Positions 12,485 to 23,414 are shown, counted from the stretch's first letter. The stretch is DNA of 64,000 nucleotides from Bacillus oleivorans (GCF_900207585.1 NZ_OAOP01000001.1:1-64000), one strand, 5' to 3'. Notes: a model not told the origin generated them from the letters alone. A program made the numbers and translations.

Positions 12485-12850
12485 ATGAAAAAAGAGTATA
12501 GAGTTAAGAAAAATGAAGATTTCCAAGTTATTTTTAAAAAAGGAAAATCTGTTGCAAATCGGCAATTTGTTGTCTATAGCTTAAAAAAAGTGGATCAGCC
12601 TTACTTTAGGATTGGGATATCTGTGAGCAAAAAGATTGGAAACGCAGTAAAACGAAACTATATTAAGCGTTGTATCCGGAAATTTTTTCAAAGCTTTGGA
12701 CAAGATATTCGGTCTGGTCATGACTATTTAATAATTGCTCGGAAACCCACTTCTGAAATGGATTACCACCAGATAGAGAAAAGCCTCACACATGTTTTGC
12801 GTCTTGGTAAAGTGTTAAATTTGGAACATTCCACTATTGATAAAAAATAA
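12485..12850 (+). CDS. rnpA: Ribonuclease P protein component
   Basis: A 121-residue basic protein that assists the RNase P RNA in maturing tRNA 5' ends. The family signature is visible in [21 protein letters not shown] and IIARKP. The start at 12485 ([13 protein letters not shown]) is chosen over the ORF-extending 12425 because it matches the family N-terminus and has AGGTG upstream. Confidence 0.96.
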   Translation: MKKEYRVKKNEDFQVIFKKGKSVANRQFVVYSLKKVDQPYFRIGISVSKKIGNAVKRNYIKRCIRKFFQSFGQDIRSGHDYLIIARKPTSEMDYHQIEKSLTHVLRLGKVLNLEHSTIDKK

Positions 12851-13014
12851 TCCATTCTTCTATCAAATTGATTTAAATTATGGAAGGTATTTTGTATTTT
12901 TCCTAGAACTATATTAAAGCTGGAATGCGTAGAGGGAATAATGGTACAATACCTTTTGAATGTTTAGATTTTTATTAAATGGATGCAACTGAAGTTAGTT
13001 AGGAGGCAATACGC

Positions 13015-13791
13015 TTGAAAAAACGTATGGGGTTATTACTCAGTTTAATCATCCTTGTGATGCTATTATCTGGGTGTACCGAAATCAATGAAGATATTAC
13101 GAGTGAAAGTGAAGGAATTTGGAACGAATTTTTCGTCTATCCGCTTTCTTGGCTTATTATTAACACTTCTAACCTAGTAGGAGAAAATTATGGGTTAGGT
13201 TTAATCATCGTAACATTATTAATTCGTCTGGCAATTTTACCATTGATGATTAAGCAGACAAAAAATACAAAAGCGATGCAGGCCCTTCAGCCAGAGATGG
13301 AAGAGCTTCGCAAAAAATACAGCTCCAAAGACCAGGCAACGCAGCAAAAGCTTCAGCAAGAAATGATGCAGCTTTTCCAAAAGCATAATGTTAATCCGCT
13401 TGCAGGGTGTTTTCCTTTATTGATTCAAATGCCAATCCTAATTGCTTTTTATCATGCGATCATGAGAACTCCTGAAATTGGTGAACATAATTTCTTATGG
13501 TTTGATTTAGGGGCAAGGGATCCATTTTTTATCCTTCCTTTAATCGCAGGTGTCACAACCTTCTTGCAGCAAAAGATTATGATGGTTGGAGTAGCAAATA
13601 CACAGCCGCAAATGCAAATGATGCTTTGGCTCATGCCGATTATGATTATTATTTTTGCAGTATCATTGCCATCAGCGTTATCTCTTTACTGGGTAGTAGG
13701 TAATATCTTTATGATTGTTCAAACTTTAGTTATTAAAGGACCAGATCTCAGGAGTAGGGCTGAGACTGGGAAAGCAGGGGGAAGTAAATAA
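13015..13791 (+). CDS. spoIIIJ: YidC/Oxa1-family membrane protein insertase SpoIIIJ
   Basis: A 258-residue lipoprotein insertase that helps proteins enter the membrane; in Bacillus the paralogue at this locus is also needed for forespore sigma-G activation. It has a lipoprotein signal with lipobox LLSGC near residue 20, then a periplasm-side segment and about five membrane helices. The hydrophilic groove region includes [20 protein letters not shown]. The start codon is TTG at 13015, 8 nt after AGGAGG. It directly abuts jag. Confidence 0.96.
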   Translation: MKKRMGLLLSLIILVMLLSGCTEINEDITSESEGIWNEFFVYPLSWLIINTSNLVGENYGLGLIIVTLLIRLAILPLMIKQTKNTKAMQALQPEMEELRKKYSSKDQATQQKLQQEMMQLFQKHNVNPLAGCFPLLIQMPILIAFYHAIMRTPEIGEHNFLWFDLGARDPFFILPLIAGVTTFLQQKIMMVGVANTQPQMQMMLWLMPIMIIIFAVSLPSALSLYWVVGNIFMIVQTLVIKGPDLRSRAETGKAGGSK

Positions 13792-14412
13792 GTGAAACAA
13801 ACTACGGCTACAGGGCAATCGGTTGAAGAAGCGGTTCAATCAGCTTTAGCTGAGTTAAACATCACGATGGAAAAAGCTGAAATTACCGTGATTGATGAAG
13901 GGAAAAAGGGGCTTTTGGGATTATTTGGATCAAGACCAGCAGTTGTTAAGGTCAAGGTAAAAGAGGATCCTGTTCAAGATTCAATCAATTATCTAAATGC
14001 GGTTACTGAAAAAATGGGAGTCCATATAGACATCGAAGTTTCTCAAAATGGCCGAAATTTAGAATTAACGATGAACAGTGATAAATCAGGGCTTTTGATT
14101 GGAAAAAGGGGACAAACACTTAACGCGCTGCAATATTTAACTCAGTTAGTGGCTAACCATTCTTCTGATCAGTATGTAACGGTTATTTTAGACACCGAAA
14201 ACTATCGAGAAAAACGAAATCAGACATTAATTCAACTAGCTGATCGCTTAGCGTATAAAGCAATCCAAACAAAAAAAGAAGTAGTTTTAGAACCTATGCC
14301 TTCTTATGAGAGAAAGGTGATTCACACGGCTCTCTCTAACAACTCTAAGGTAAGGACTTTTTCTAGTGGTACCGAACCAAATCGACATATTGTGATAGCA
14401 CCTGAGCTGTAG
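13792..14412 (+). CDS. jag: RNA-binding protein Jag (KhpB)
   Basis: A 206-residue protein with an N-terminal Jag domain (KKGLLGLFGSRPA), a central KH domain around LIGKRGQTLNALQYL, and a C-terminal R3H domain (ERKVIHTALSNNSKVRTFSSG). It starts with GTG immediately after the spoIIIJ stop codon, so the two are translationally linked. Homologues bind RNA and affect cell wall growth and sporulation. Confidence 0.95.
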   Translation: MKQTTATGQSVEEAVQSALAELNITMEKAEITVIDEGKKGLLGLFGSRPAVVKVKVKEDPVQDSINYLNAVTEKMGVHIDIEVSQNGRNLELTMNSDKSGLLIGKRGQTLNALQYLTQLVANHSSDQYVTVILDTENYREKRNQTLIQLADRLAYKAIQTKKEVVLEPMPSYERKVIHTALSNNSKVRTFSSGTEPNRHIVIAPEL

Positions 14413-14425
14413 CTTCTAAGAACAA

Positions 14426-14459
14426 ACTCTTAAACCATTTTTGGTTTAAGAGTTTTTTT
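14426..14459 (+). terminator. Intrinsic terminator after jag
   Basis: ACTCTTAAACC pairs with GGTTTAAGAGT around a 6-nt loop, followed by six T. It ends the rpmH-jag transcript. Confidence 0.93.
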
Positions 14460-14570
14460 GCGTTCATAACATAAAAATTTTTCTTTAATTTTCTTCTTGA
14501 ATTTTTAAATTCATATAAAAAATGTATAAAGAAATTTTTTTATAAAAAAATCGGTTAGAGCATTTAATTG

Positions 14571-14627
14571 TTATTCACATGTGGATAAGATAAAATAACG
14601 GATGGAAGTTCAATGAGTTGTGGATAA
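14571..14627. other. DnaA-box cluster upstream of mnmE
   Basis: Three boxes: TTATTCACA at 14571-14579, directly followed by TGTGGATAA at 14580-14588, and another TGTGGATAA at 14619-14627. From memory, B. subtilis has an origin-proximal DnaA-box cluster at the same gene (thdF, now mnmE) that helps control initiation. The position is conserved. The rest of 14460-14747 has no gene. Confidence 0.8.
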
Positions 14628-14747
14628 GAAGTGACTACAATTATATACACAAAAATGATAAAATTGGAATTTAAGGCTTTGATTGTGAATAAAAGGGTAA
14701 CCCTATAAATAGATCAGGATGAAATCAGCTGAAAAGAGGTGAAAAAG

Positions 14748-16133
14748 ATGGAGTTTGATACAATTGCTGCAATATCGACACCAATGGGAGAGGGAGCAAT
14801 CGCTATTGTTCGTTTAAGCGGAGACGAGGCTGTTGAAATTGCTGATAAGCTCTTTGTTCCAAAGGGGAAAAAGCGATTAAAGGACCTTGGTTCTCATACG
14901 ATTCACTACGGTCATATTCAAGAGCCAAAAACAGGTGAGATTGTTGAGGAAGTAATGGTTTCTTTAATGAGAGGGCCAAAAACATTTACGCGAGAAGATG
15001 TTGTAGAAATTAACTGTCATGGCGGACTTGTATCCGTGAATCGAATATTGCAGCTAGTATTAAAACATGGCGCTCGTTTAGCTGAGCCGGGAGAATTTAC
15101 AAAACGGGCCTTTTTAAATGGACGAATCGATTTATCTCAGGCTGAAGCAGTTATGGACTTAATTAGGGCAAAAACAGACAAAGCAATGAATGTAGCCCTT
15201 AAACAAATGGAAGGACGGCTTTCAAAGCTGATTCAGCATTTAAGACAAGATATATTAGAAACATTAGCACATGTAGAGGTTAACATTGATTATCCAGAAT
15301 ATGATGATGTAGAAGAAATGACTCATCGTGTTCTTTTAGATAAAGCGACATCAGTTAAAAGAGAAATTGAAAGATTACTGCAAACTGCAGGACAAGGAAA
15401 AATTTTAAGAGAGGGCATCTCAACGGTTATAATAGGCAGACCTAATGTAGGGAAATCCTCACTCTTAAATAGCCTTGTTCATGAAAATAAAGCAATAGTA
15501 ACCGATATACCAGGAACGACTCGTGATGTGATTGAGGAGTATGTAAATATAAGAGGGATTCCGTTAAGACTGGTCGATACCGCAGGAATTCGTGAAACTG
15601 AGGATATTGTTGAGAGAATCGGGGTTGAACGCTCAAGACAAGTATTGAAAGAAGCAGATTTAATTTTGCTGGTGTTAAATTATTCAGAGGAATTAAGTGA
15701 TGAGGATCTGAATCTCTTTAAAGCAATTGAAGGGATGGACGCCATCATTATTGTCAATAAAACGGATCTTCCTCAAAAAATTGATTTAAATAAGGTTAAA
15801 CAAATCGCTTATAAACAGCCTGTTATCACAACTTCTTTATTAAAAGAAGAAGGAGTCGAACAATTAGAGGAAGCGATCGCCTCCTTGTTCTTTGAAGGAG
15901 GATTGGAAGCGGGAGATATTACCTACGTATCGAATAGCCGTCATATTGCCCTGTTAAATCAGGCATTACAAGCGATTGAGGATGCAATTGAAAGTGTAGA
16001 AAACGGAATTCCGATTGATATGGTTCAAATAGATATGACTCGTGCATGGGAGCTGCTAGGGGAAATCATTGGTGACGCTGTTCACGAAAGTTTAATTGAT
16101 CAATTGTTTTCACAGTTTTGTCTTGGGAAATAA
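14748..16133 (+). CDS. mnmE: tRNA modification GTPase MnmE
   Basis: A 461-residue GTPase that works with MnmG to place cmnm5 groups on U34 of tRNAs. It has an N-terminal formyl-THF-binding-like domain ([16 protein letters not shown]), a central Ras-like G domain with [13 protein letters not shown] and NKTD, and the family C-terminal CLGK. The start at 14748 (MEFDTIAAI) has AGAGGTGA 6 nt upstream; the GTG at 14739 overlaps that site and is rejected. Confidence 0.97.
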   Translation: MEFDTIAAISTPMGEGAIAIVRLSGDEAVEIADKLFVPKGKKRLKDLGSHTIHYGHIQEPKTGEIVEEVMVSLMRGPKTFTREDVVEINCHGGLVSVNRILQLVLKHGARLAEPGEFTKRAFLNGRIDLSQAEAVMDLIRAKTDKAMNVALKQMEGRLSKLIQHLRQDILETLAHVEVNIDYPEYDDVEEMTHRVLLDKATSVKREIERLLQTAGQGKILREGISTVIIGRPNVGKSSLLNSLVHENKAIVTDIPGTTRDVIEEYVNIRGIPLRLVDTAGIRETEDIVERIGVERSRQVLKEADLILLVLNYSEELSDEDLNLFKAIEGMDAIIIVNKTDLPQKIDLNKVKQIAYKQPVITTSLLKEEGVEQLEEAIASLFFEGGLEAGDITYVSNSRHIALLNQALQAIEDAIESVENGIPIDMVQIDMTRAWELLGEIIGDAVHESLIDQLFSQFCLGK

Positions 16134-16406
16134 GAAAAGCGGAAGAGCCCGTTCAGCGGCATATGGACAATACTTTCGCCGAGGTGAGATAAAGGAATCA
16201 CGACAACTGTAAGGGAGTCGATGTTGACTTATCGACCTGTGGTGAGGGAAATCTAAAAACGGAATCGCCTTGAACAGGCCAGAAAATGCTTGCACCTCCG
16301 ACGAAAGAAGCGTTCTTTGCTTCTATAGAAGAAGGTGAAGCGCTCCGGAGCAGCACGCGTGGAGCTTGATAAGTCCAATAGACGCTGAGCGCTGGAGCTA
16401 GACAGT
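16133..16406 (+). repeat. Long dispersed intergenic repeat between mnmE and mnmG
   Basis: It begins GAAAAGCGGAAGAGCCCG right after the mnmE stop and ends GCGCTGGAGCTAGACAG. These are the ends of the repeat family also seen on the minus strand at 4650-4757 and 9876-9920. The interior is longer than usual and contains GCAGCACGCGT (16354-16364), shared with the short copy, so it may be composite. No coding potential was found. Confidence 0.6.
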
Positions 16407-16441
16407 TAACAAAGATTTGATTTTTAGAGGAGGCTCATTGC

Positions 16442-18334
16442 ATGCAGCAATATGAGGCTGGAAACTATGATGTTATCGTTATAGGAGCAGGGCATGCGGG
16501 TTGTGAAGCAGGCTTGGCATCAGCTAGACTTGGTGCTAAAACGCTTATGATAACCATTAATTTAGATATGGTTGCATTTATGCCATGTAATCCTTCGGTG
16601 GGCGGACCAGCAAAAGGAATTGTCGTCCGTGAAATCGATGCGCTTGGCGGAGAGATGGCTAAAAATATAGATAAAACTCATATTCAAATGAGGATGTTGA
16701 ATACAGGGAAAGGTCCTGCAGTCCGGGCCTTAAGGGCACAAGCTGATAAATTTTCTTATCAGCATGAAATGAAAAAAACCCTAGAAGATACACCAAACCT
16801 CACTCTCATACAAGGAATGGTTGAACGTTTAATTGTGGAAGACGGAGAATGCCGCGGCGTTATTACAAAAACGGGTGCCACCTATCGTTCTAAAACAGTT
16901 GTTATTACAACAGGTACTTTTTTAAGAGGAGAAATTATTCTTGGCGAGCTAAAATATTCAAGCGGCCCTAATAATCAGCAGCCTTCTATTAAGCTTTCAG
17001 AGCATTTAGAAGAACTTGGCTTTGAACTTGTTCGTTTTAAAACTGGAACTCCGCCGCGAGTTAACAGTCATACTATTGATTATTCAAAGACGGAAATTCA
17101 ACCTGGTGATGAAGAGCCAAGAGCCTTTTCTTATGAAACGACAAAATATATTACAGATCAGCTTCCTTGCTGGTTAACCTATACGAATGATCAGACACAT
17201 CAAATTATTGATGCTAACCTTCACCGCTCTCCTATGTATTCAGGAATGATTAAAGGAACCGGACCACGTTATTGTCCATCAATTGAAGATAAAGTAGTTC
17301 GTTTTCATGATAAGCCAAGACACCAGATTTTCTTAGAGCCTGAAGGTCGGAATACACATGAAGTGTATGTCCAGGGTCTTTCAACTAGTTTACCTGAAGA
17401 AGTTCAACATCAAATCCTAAGAACGATTCCAGGATTAGAAAATGTCCAAATGATGAGAGCAGGCTATGCGATTGAGTATGATGCCATTGTCCCTACGCAA
17501 TTATGGCCAACTTTGGAAACGAAAAAAGTAAAAAATCTTTATACAGCTGGCCAGATTAACGGTACATCCGGTTATGAAGAAGCAGCTGGCCAAGGTTTAA
17601 TGGCGGGTATTAATGCGGGACGTAGAGCGCTAGGAGAAGAAGAGCTTATTTTAAGTCGTTCAGACGCTTATATCGGGGTTTTAATTGACGACTTAGTTAC
17701 AAAAGGTACCAATGAACCATACCGTCTATTAACTTCAAGGGCAGAGTATCGCCTGCTTTTGCGTCATGACAATGCTGATTTAAGATTAACAGAAATAGGC
17801 TATAAAATTGGGCTGATCAGTGAAGAAAGATATCAAAAATTCACCGGGAAAAAAGCAGCAATTGAGACTGAAAAGGAACGGCTTCAGTCCATTATGATTA
17901 AACCAAGTGCTGAAACACAGGAATTAATTCGGAGTGTCGGCGGCAGCGAACTAAAAGATGGAATTCGCGCGCTTGACCTGCTAAAAAGACCGGAAATATC
18001 ATATTTCCATATTCACCAATTGGCACCTGCGGAAGAAAAATTAGATGGAGAAGTAACTGAGCAAGTGGAAATCCAGGTCAAATATCAAGGGTATATTGAA
18101 AAATCATTGCAGCAAGTAGAAAGATTAAAGAAAATGGAGAACAAGAAAATCCCAGTGAATATTGACTACGATGCAATCAGTGGACTTGCTACTGAAGCAC
18201 GGCAAAAATTAAAGCAAGTTCGTCCATTATCTATTGCTCAAGCTTCCCGAATCTCAGGAGTTAATCCAGCTGATATTTCCATTCTTTTGGTCTATATTGA
18301 ACAAGGGAAAATTGCGAAAGTATCAAACCAATAA
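16442..18334 (+). CDS. mnmG: tRNA U34 carboxymethylaminomethyl synthesis enzyme MnmG (GidA)
   Basis: A 630-residue FAD enzyme, partner of MnmE. The N-terminal Rossmann motif is [12 protein letters not shown], followed by the signature [23 protein letters not shown] second family motif, [19 protein letters not shown], lies near residue 370. The ATG at 16442 follows GAGGAGG. It is the usual length. Confidence 0.97.
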   Translation: MQQYEAGNYDVIVIGAGHAGCEAGLASARLGAKTLMITINLDMVAFMPCNPSVGGPAKGIVVREIDALGGEMAKNIDKTHIQMRMLNTGKGPAVRALRAQADKFSYQHEMKKTLEDTPNLTLIQGMVERLIVEDGECRGVITKTGATYRSKTVVITTGTFLRGEIILGELKYSSGPNNQQPSIKLSEHLEELGFELVRFKTGTPPRVNSHTIDYSKTEIQPGDEEPRAFSYETTKYITDQLPCWLTYTNDQTHQIIDANLHRSPMYSGMIKGTGPRYCPSIEDKVVRFHDKPRHQIFLEPEGRNTHEVYVQGLSTSLPEEVQHQILRTIPGLENVQMMRAGYAIEYDAIVPTQLWPTLETKKVKNLYTAGQINGTSGYEEAAGQGLMAGINAGRRALGEEELILSRSDAYIGVLIDDLVTKGTNEPYRLLTSRAEYRLLLRHDNADLRLTEIGYKIGLISEERYQKFTGKKAAIETEKERLQSIMIKPSAETQELIRSVGGSELKDGIRALDLLKRPEISYFHIHQLAPAEEKLDGEVTEQVEIQVKYQGYIEKSLQQVERLKKMENKKIPVNIDYDAISGLATEARQKLKQVRPLSIAQASRISGVNPADISILLVYIEQGKIAKVSNQ

Positions 18335-18350
18335 GTTAAGTGTTTTTTGA

Positions 18351-18438
18351 AAGAAAGCAGAACTATTAAGAGTGAGAAAGGCTAGATCCTCCAGTAGAGA
18401 TTATATAGATTTTTCATGAAAAACTGTTCTGCTTTCTT
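18351..18438. repeat. Inverted repeat with a long loop downstream of mnmG
   Basis: AAGAAAGCAGAAC (18351-18363) is exactly complementary to GTTCTGCTTTCTT (18426-18438), with 62 nt between. It could act as a long-loop terminator or be the footprint of a small inverted-repeat element. Confidence 0.5.
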
Positions 18439-18529
18439 TATACATATTTTGAAATAAATTAAAAATAGTTAATGAACAATTGATAGAAAATTATAAAGAA
18501 TATGCCTTGCCTAAAAAGGAAGTGGCTCT

Positions 18530-19246
18530 ATGAATGATACAGAATTTCATACCCTTTTAACGGAAAAAGGAATCCCTTTAACACAAACCCAAATGGATCA
18601 GTTTCAGCTTTATTACGAGCTTCTGATTGAATGGAATGAGAAAATTAATTTAACTGCTATTACTGAGCGTAATGAAGTGTATGAAAAACATTTCTTTGAT
18701 TCTATATCCGCAGCTTTTTACTCACCCATTAAAACGATTCATTCATTATGTGATGTAGGAGCTGGTGCAGGGTTTCCAAGTATTCCATTAAAAATATGTT
18801 TTCCGCATTTACATGTAACGATTGTTGATTCACTTAATAAAAGAATTTCATTTTTAGAAGGATTGGTTTCAAGCTTAAAGCTAGAAAATGTCCAACTTTT
18901 TCACGCAAGAGCCGAGGAATTTGGCAGAAGACCTGAACACCGTGAACAGTATGATGCAGTTACGGCCAGAGCAGTTGCAAGAATGTCTGTTTTAAGTGAA
19001 CTATGTATACCCCTTGTTAAGCTAAACGGATTATTTATTGCTTTAAAAGGTTCTCAGGGCGATGAAGAGTGGAATACAGGGAAAAAGGCTGTCTCAATTC
19101 TAGGCGGAGAACTTGTTGAGCAAGTTTCATTTAATCTACCTTACGAAGAACATAAACGTACGATATACTTAATTAAAAAGGTAAAACCGACTCCTAATAA
19201 ATATCCGCGCAAGCCTGGGATGCCGAATAAGCAGCCACTGGAGTAA
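18530..19246 (+). CDS. rsmG: 16S rRNA (guanine527-N7)-methyltransferase RsmG
   Basis: A 238-residue SAM-dependent methyltransferase of 16S rRNA; loss in many bacteria gives low-level streptomycin resistance. The SAM-binding motif is [16 protein letters not shown] near residue 75, with the family motifs NLTAIT and VTARAVARM. The ATG at 18530 follows AAGGAAGTGG. The basic tail is typical. Confidence 0.96.
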   Translation: MNDTEFHTLLTEKGIPLTQTQMDQFQLYYELLIEWNEKINLTAITERNEVYEKHFFDSISAAFYSPIKTIHSLCDVGAGAGFPSIPLKICFPHLHVTIVDSLNKRISFLEGLVSSLKLENVQLFHARAEEFGRRPEHREQYDAVTARAVARMSVLSELCIPLVKLNGLFIALKGSQGDEEWNTGKKAVSILGGELVEQVSFNLPYEEHKRTIYLIKKVKPTPNKYPRKPGMPNKQPLE

Positions 19247-19248
19247 AA

Positions 19249-19264
19249 TGTTTCACGTGAAACA
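19249..19264. promoter_or_regulatory. parS site 1 (rsmG-noc intergenic)
   Basis: A perfect 16-bp palindrome TGTTTCACGTGAAACA, the Spo0J/ParB loading site of Bacillus. Three more copies are in the window. Confidence 0.97.
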
Positions 19265-19361
19265 TTTGTTATACCTTTGTCGAAAATGTCCAAAAAAGCA
19301 GGAACTTACAAACTAGACAGAGAATAGTTTACGAGGGAGTTTCTTAAAGGTGGTGTAGGAG

Positions 19362-20222
19362 ATGAAAAGTCCATTTTCACGTTTTTTCGGGGTTGCCGAG
19401 AAGGAAACAGAGGAGACGCAAGTGAAATGGGAAGATCATGAGGTGGACATGGAAAAGGTCGAGAAAATTCCGATTTCAAACATCGTTCCAAACCGTTATC
19501 AGCCTCGAACTGTATTTGATGATGAAAAAATAGAAGAACTTGCAAGAACGATTCATACTCATGGCATAATTCAACCAATTGTGGTTAGACATGCTGAAGA
19601 TGGGCTATATGAAATTATTGCAGGAGAAAGAAGATTTAGAGCTGTTCAATTATTAGAATGGGAGACAATTCCTGCAATCATTAAAAATTTTAATGACACG
19701 GAAACAGCATCTGTAGCTTTAATTGAAAATCTCCAACGCGAAGAGCTTTCACCCATTGAAGAAGCAATTGCTTATGGGAAACTCTTAGAATTACACAACT
19801 TAACTCAAGAGGCGCTAGCTCAACGCTTAGGAAAGGGACAATCCACTGTAGCTAATAAACTTCGGCTATTAAAGCTGCCAGAAGAAGTACAAGCTGCCCT
19901 ATTAAATAAGCAAATTACAGAACGTCATGCCCGTGCATTGATTCCTTTAAAGGATCAGGAAAAACAAGTGATGCTGCTGCAGGAAATTATTGAAAAGCAA
20001 TTAAATGTGAAGCAAACTGAAGATCGCGTCGTAAAATTATTAGATAAAAATCAAGAGAAGCCAAAAGCTAAGAGAAAGGCTTTTAGTAAGGATATGAGAA
20101 TTGCAGTTAATACAATTCGCCAATCTTTATCAATGGTCAATGACAGTGGGATTCAACTTGATTCTGAAGAAGAAGAATTTGAAGATTTTTATCAATTTAC
20201 TATTCGAATACCAAAGAAATAA
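19362..20222 (+). CDS. noc: Nucleoid occlusion protein Noc
   Basis: A 286-residue ParB-family CTP-dependent DNA clamp that blocks septum formation over the nucleoid. The N-terminal [10 protein letters not shown] is the amphipathic membrane-targeting helix typical of Noc. CTP-binding boxes appear as GERRFRAV and [14 protein letters not shown], followed by a helix-turn-helix ([23 protein letters not shown]). It sits between rsmG and soj, and the N-terminus distinguishes it from Spo0J. Confidence 0.95.
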   Translation: MKSPFSRFFGVAEKETEETQVKWEDHEVDMEKVEKIPISNIVPNRYQPRTVFDDEKIEELARTIHTHGIIQPIVVRHAEDGLYEIIAGERRFRAVQLLEWETIPAIIKNFNDTETASVALIENLQREELSPIEEAIAYGKLLELHNLTQEALAQRLGKGQSTVANKLRLLKLPEEVQAALLNKQITERHARALIPLKDQEKQVMLLQEIIEKQLNVKQTEDRVVKLLDKNQEKPKAKRKAFSKDMRIAVNTIRQSLSMVNDSGIQLDSEEEEFEDFYQFTIRIPKK

Positions 20223-20251
20223 TATTACTTTTTTAACTCATATTTTATTCG

Positions 20252-20284
20252 GTGAGAAGAAGAAACCAGCTTCTCACTTTTTTT
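20252..20284 (+). terminator. Intrinsic terminator after noc
   Basis: GTGAGAAG pairs with CTTCTCAC around a 10-nt loop and is followed by seven T. Confidence 0.9.
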
Positions 20285-20443
20285 ATGCTTTAAAAATTTT
20301 TAATGCAAGGTCTCTTAATCCCATTTAGGTCTATGATTACATAGAAGTAATTTGTGTTTTTGGTATAAATGCTAGATTACAAGCTTAATAATCTTTATTT
20401 TTGCGAGAAAGTTGATTTTACTGACAGTTTTCTTCTATTTTTC

Positions 20444-20472
20444 TTAGCCTTTCCGATTTTTCGTGATACAAT
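20444..20472 (+). promoter_or_regulatory. Probable SigA promoter for soj-spo0J
   Basis: An extended -10 (TGATACAAT; hexamer TACAAT at 20467-20472) with a poor -35 (TTAGCC) 17 nt upstream, about 45 nt before the soj start. Confidence 0.5.
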
Positions 20473-20516
20473 AGAGTACATGATGGTAGAATTGTAAGTT
20501 GAAGGTAGGTGACATC

Positions 20517-21278
20517 GTGGGCAAGATCATTGCGATTGCCAACCAAAAAGGCGGTGTTGGAAAAACAACAACGTCTGTTAATCTTGGGGCATGTTTAGCA
20601 TACATAGGAAAAAAGGTTTTGCTCGTCGACGTCGATCCCCAGGGAAATGCAACTAGTGGGGTTGGTATCGATAAAGCAGATGTCGAACATTGTGTGTACG
20701 ATATATTAGTAGAGGACACGGATGTGGAAAAAGTCATACAAGGAACAAAAGTGGAAAATCTATTTGCAATTCCTGCCACGATTCAGCTTGCAGGTGCGGA
20801 AATAGAATTAGTTCCTACGATTTCCCGTGAAGTCCGCCTCAAAAGAGCATTAGAAAACCTTAAGGAAGAATATGACTATATCATTATTGATTGTCCTCCG
20901 TCTTTAGGTCTTCTTACTCTTAATGCTCTAACAGCCTCAGATGCAGTGTTAATTCCAGTTCAATGTGAATACTATGCACTCGAGGGACTAAGTCAATTAT
21001 TAAACACTGTTCGACTTGTTCAAAAGCATTTAAATAATCAGTTAATGATTGAAGGTGTACTTTTAACGATGCTTGATGCCAGAACCAATTTAGGTATTCA
21101 AGTGATTGAAGAAGTTAAAAAATACTTCCAGGAAAAAGTCTTTCAAACTATTATTCCGCGTAATATACGGTTAAGTGAAGCACCCAGCCACGGAGAGCCT
21201 ATTATTATATATGATCCTAAATCCAGAGGGGCAGAAGTATATTTAGACTTGGCAAAGGAAGTGGTGGCGAATGGCTAA
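20517..21278 (+). CDS. soj: Chromosome partitioning ATPase Soj (ParA)
   Basis: A 253-residue ParA ATPase that regulates DnaA and cooperates with Spo0J in origin segregation. It starts MGKIIAIANQKGGVGKTT with the deviant Walker A at residues 10-17. The GTG at 20517 has AGGTGA just upstream and matches the family start; the longer TTG at 20499 is rejected. It overlaps spo0J by 8 nt. Confidence 0.97.
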   Translation: MGKIIAIANQKGGVGKTTTSVNLGACLAYIGKKVLLVDVDPQGNATSGVGIDKADVEHCVYDILVEDTDVEKVIQGTKVENLFAIPATIQLAGAEIELVPTISREVRLKRALENLKEEYDYIIIDCPPSLGLLTLNALTASDAVLIPVQCEYYALEGLSQLLNTVRLVQKHLNNQLMIEGVLLTMLDARTNLGIQVIEEVKKYFQEKVFQTIIPRNIRLSEAPSHGEPIIIYDPKSRGAEVYLDLAKEVVANG

Positions 21279-22110
21279 AGGACTCGGTAAAGGAATTAAT
21301 GCGCTGTTTTCAAATTTAGAAGTAGGAAACGAAGAAACTGTTCAAGAAGTTAAACTAAACGATATTCGTCCTAATCCCTATCAGCCTCGAAAGTTTTTTA
21401 AACAAGAAGCCATCGAGGAACTAAAGGAGTCCATTTTAGAGCATGGTGTTCTCCAGCCCATTATTTTACGAAAAAGTATTAAAGGGTATGAAATCGTTGT
21501 AGGAGAAAGACGCTATCGGGCTGCGAAGGAAGCAAAGCTTAAAGTAATTCCAGCTGTTATTCGTGATCTTTCCGAAAAGCAAATGATGGAATTAGCTGTT
21601 CTTGAAAACTTACAACGGGAAGATCTTACCCCAATAGAGGAAGCACAAGCTTATCAAAAACTCATTGAGAAGTTAAATATGACCCAGGAACAATTAGCGA
21701 AACGACTTGGAAAAAGCAGACCTCATATTGCTAATCATGTTCGCTTGCTTTCTTTACCCGCGGAAATTCAAGGATATATTTCGGATGGAAAAATTTCAAT
21801 GGGACATGGAAGAGCTCTTCTTGGTTTGAGAAATAAAGACCTTATGAAACAAGTTGTCCAAAAGGTTATTAACGAACAACTCAATGTTCGTCAGCTGGAA
21901 GAATTAATCGTAAAAATAAATGAAAATGTTTCACGTGAAACAAAACCAAAACCGAAAAAAGATATCTTTGTAAAAGAGCAGGAAGAAATTCTTCGTGAGC
22001 GATTTGGTACGACTGTTAACATTGTGCAAACGAAGAAAAAAGGAAAAATAGAGATTGAATTTTTCTCTAAAGAGGATCTTGAGCGAATCCTTGACTTACT
22101 AGATCAATAA
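21271..22110 (+). CDS. parB: Chromosome partitioning protein Spo0J (ParB)
   Basis: A 279-residue ParB CTPase clamp that loads at parS and recruits SMC. It starts MAKGLGKGINALF, the region that stimulates Soj. The CTP-binding boxes are GERRYRAA and ENLQREDLTPIEEA, and the helix-turn-helix is TQEQLAKRLGKSRPHIANHVRLL. Its own coding sequence contains a parS site (VSRET), as in B. subtilis. Confidence 0.97.
   Translation: MAKGLGKGINALFSNLEVGNEETVQEVKLNDIRPNPYQPRKFFKQEAIEELKESILEHGVLQPIILRKSIKGYEIVVGERRYRAAKEAKLKVIPAVIRDLSEKQMMELAVLENLQREDLTPIEEAQAYQKLIEKLNMTQEQLAKRLGKSRPHIANHVRLLSLPAEIQGYISDGKISMGHGRALLGLRNKDLMKQVVQKVINEQLNVRQLEELIVKINENVSRETKPKPKKDIFVKEQEEILRERFGTTVNIVQTKKKGKIEIEFFSKEDLERILDLLDQ
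21927..21942. promoter_or_regulatory. parS site 2 (inside spo0J)
   Basis: A perfect TGTTTCACGTGAAACA within the spo0J coding sequence, at the same place as the main B. subtilis parS. Confidence 0.97.
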
Positions 22111-22120
22111 AAAAATTTTT

Positions 22121-22147
22121 AACCATCGTGATGATGGTTCTTTTTTT
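22121..22147 (+). terminator. Intrinsic terminator after spo0J
   Basis: AACCATC pairs with GATGGTT over a 5-nt loop, followed by C and seven T. Between here and 22374 no gene is seen. Confidence 0.9.
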
Positions 22148-22374
22148 ATTTTGGAAAAAGGATTAACATTGGGACAGGTGCAAGTTGCTTGAACAAACTC
22201 AATCACTGAGGAACAGCAACTTTTATGGCTATCACAATGGTGTAGCTTGAGAAATTTAACTAATTTTTTATTACAGTAATTAATAGACATCAAGAATGTA
22301 AGGTTCATAGTCATTCGTGAATCAATCAAATGATCTTTACATTCTAATGTGGAAAGGTTCTGGGTGTTAATAAA

Positions 22375-23091
22375 ATGGTACTATTTGGAACAATTATTAA
22401 CGGATTAACCATTATTACAGGAACAGTCATTGGTAAGTTTTTATCTAAGATACCTGAAAGAATAAAAAGTACAGTTATGCATGGGATTGGATTGGCGGTT
22501 ACTGTCCTCGGTATCCAAATGGCTCTTAAGACTGAACAATTTTTATTCGTAATTTTAAGTCTTGTCCTCGGTGCAGTTTTAGGTGAATGGGTCGATTTAG
22601 ATGATAAGTTAAACAAATGCGGACAATGGCTGGAAAAGAAAATAGGTAGAATAGGAAATGGACAAATATCACAGGGGTTTGTCACAGCTACATTAATATT
22701 TGTCATTGGAGCCATGGCAGTTTTAGGAGCATTGGACAGTGGTATCAATAATAACCATGATATTTTGATTACTAAAGCAATTATTGATGGTTTTACTGCT
22801 CTCATATTAACAACGACTCTAGGGATTGGAGTGCTGTTTTCTTTTATACCGGTTGTCCTCTACCAAGGCACAATCGCATTACTTGCAGCGCAAATTGTAG
22901 CTCTTGTTCCTGATTCTCTATTAGAACAGATGATTTTGGAATTGACAGCTACAGGCGGTGTTATGATTATGGCAATTGGTCTTAATTTAACGGGGATCAC
23001 GAAAATTCGAGTCGCAAACCTGTTGCCTGGGATTTTAATTGTGGTTCTTTTAGTGGCACTTGTATTTAACGTTCAAATCTTTATAAGTTAG
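22375..23091 (+). CDS. DUF554 family membrane protein
   Basis: A 238-residue polytopic membrane protein with about seven hydrophobic segments. The start MVLFGTIINGLTIITGTVIGK and the motif FVIGAMAVLGALDSG are typical of the DUF554 family (YdfK/YqgA-like), whose function is unknown. The ribosome binding site is weak. It follows spo0J, a position I have seen for this family in Bacillus. Confidence 0.85.
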   Translation: MVLFGTIINGLTIITGTVIGKFLSKIPERIKSTVMHGIGLAVTVLGIQMALKTEQFLFVILSLVLGAVLGEWVDLDDKLNKCGQWLEKKIGRIGNGQISQGFVTATLIFVIGAMAVLGALDSGINNNHDILITKAIIDGFTALILTTTLGIGVLFSFIPVVLYQGTIALLAAQIVALVPDSLLEQMILELTATGGVMIMAIGLNLTGITKIRVANLLPGILIVVLLVALVFNVQIFIS

Positions 23092-23368
23092 AGAATGCAG
23101 CAAAATGGAGTGTTAATTCAAAAAAATTAGACATGGAAAGAAAAAGAAGTCAACTATCACATCTATTCAAGAAACAGAGGGGCAATTACGTTTGTATACA
23201 GAGTCATGGAAAGGCGGCATACCATGACATGTCGAAAATGGATGATGCGGATCAAAATATCCTCCGATGTTCTCATACAGAAAGTGGAAGAGAAATATAT
23301 CTTCAATAAGAGGGTACAAGTGCATGGTTAGAGTACAAGTTATCAGACATCCTTGTAGGAAAAAAAGG

Positions 23369-23395
23369 ACCGGGCGGTGTTTTGCCCGGTTTTTC
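23369..23395. terminator. Bidirectional intrinsic terminator
   Basis: ACCGGGC pairs with GCCCGGT over an 8-nt loop, with T-runs on both strands. It separates the plus-strand DUF554 gene from the minus-strand PepSY gene that ends at 23415. The 270 nt before it hold only a short unsupported ORF. Confidence 0.9.
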
Positions 23396-23414
23396 TTAAC
23401 GTTAGCATTTTTCA

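Noticed and set aside
22344-22805. A 153-codon minus-strand ORF opposite the DUF554 gene
   Set aside because: Antisense shadow of a hydrophobic membrane protein; no ribosome binding site or family match.
23133-23309. A 58-codon plus-strand ORF between DUF554 and the bidirectional terminator
   Set aside because: No ribosome binding site, no recognisable family and lies in a region without other coding signs. It could be gene debris, but I cannot support it as a gene.
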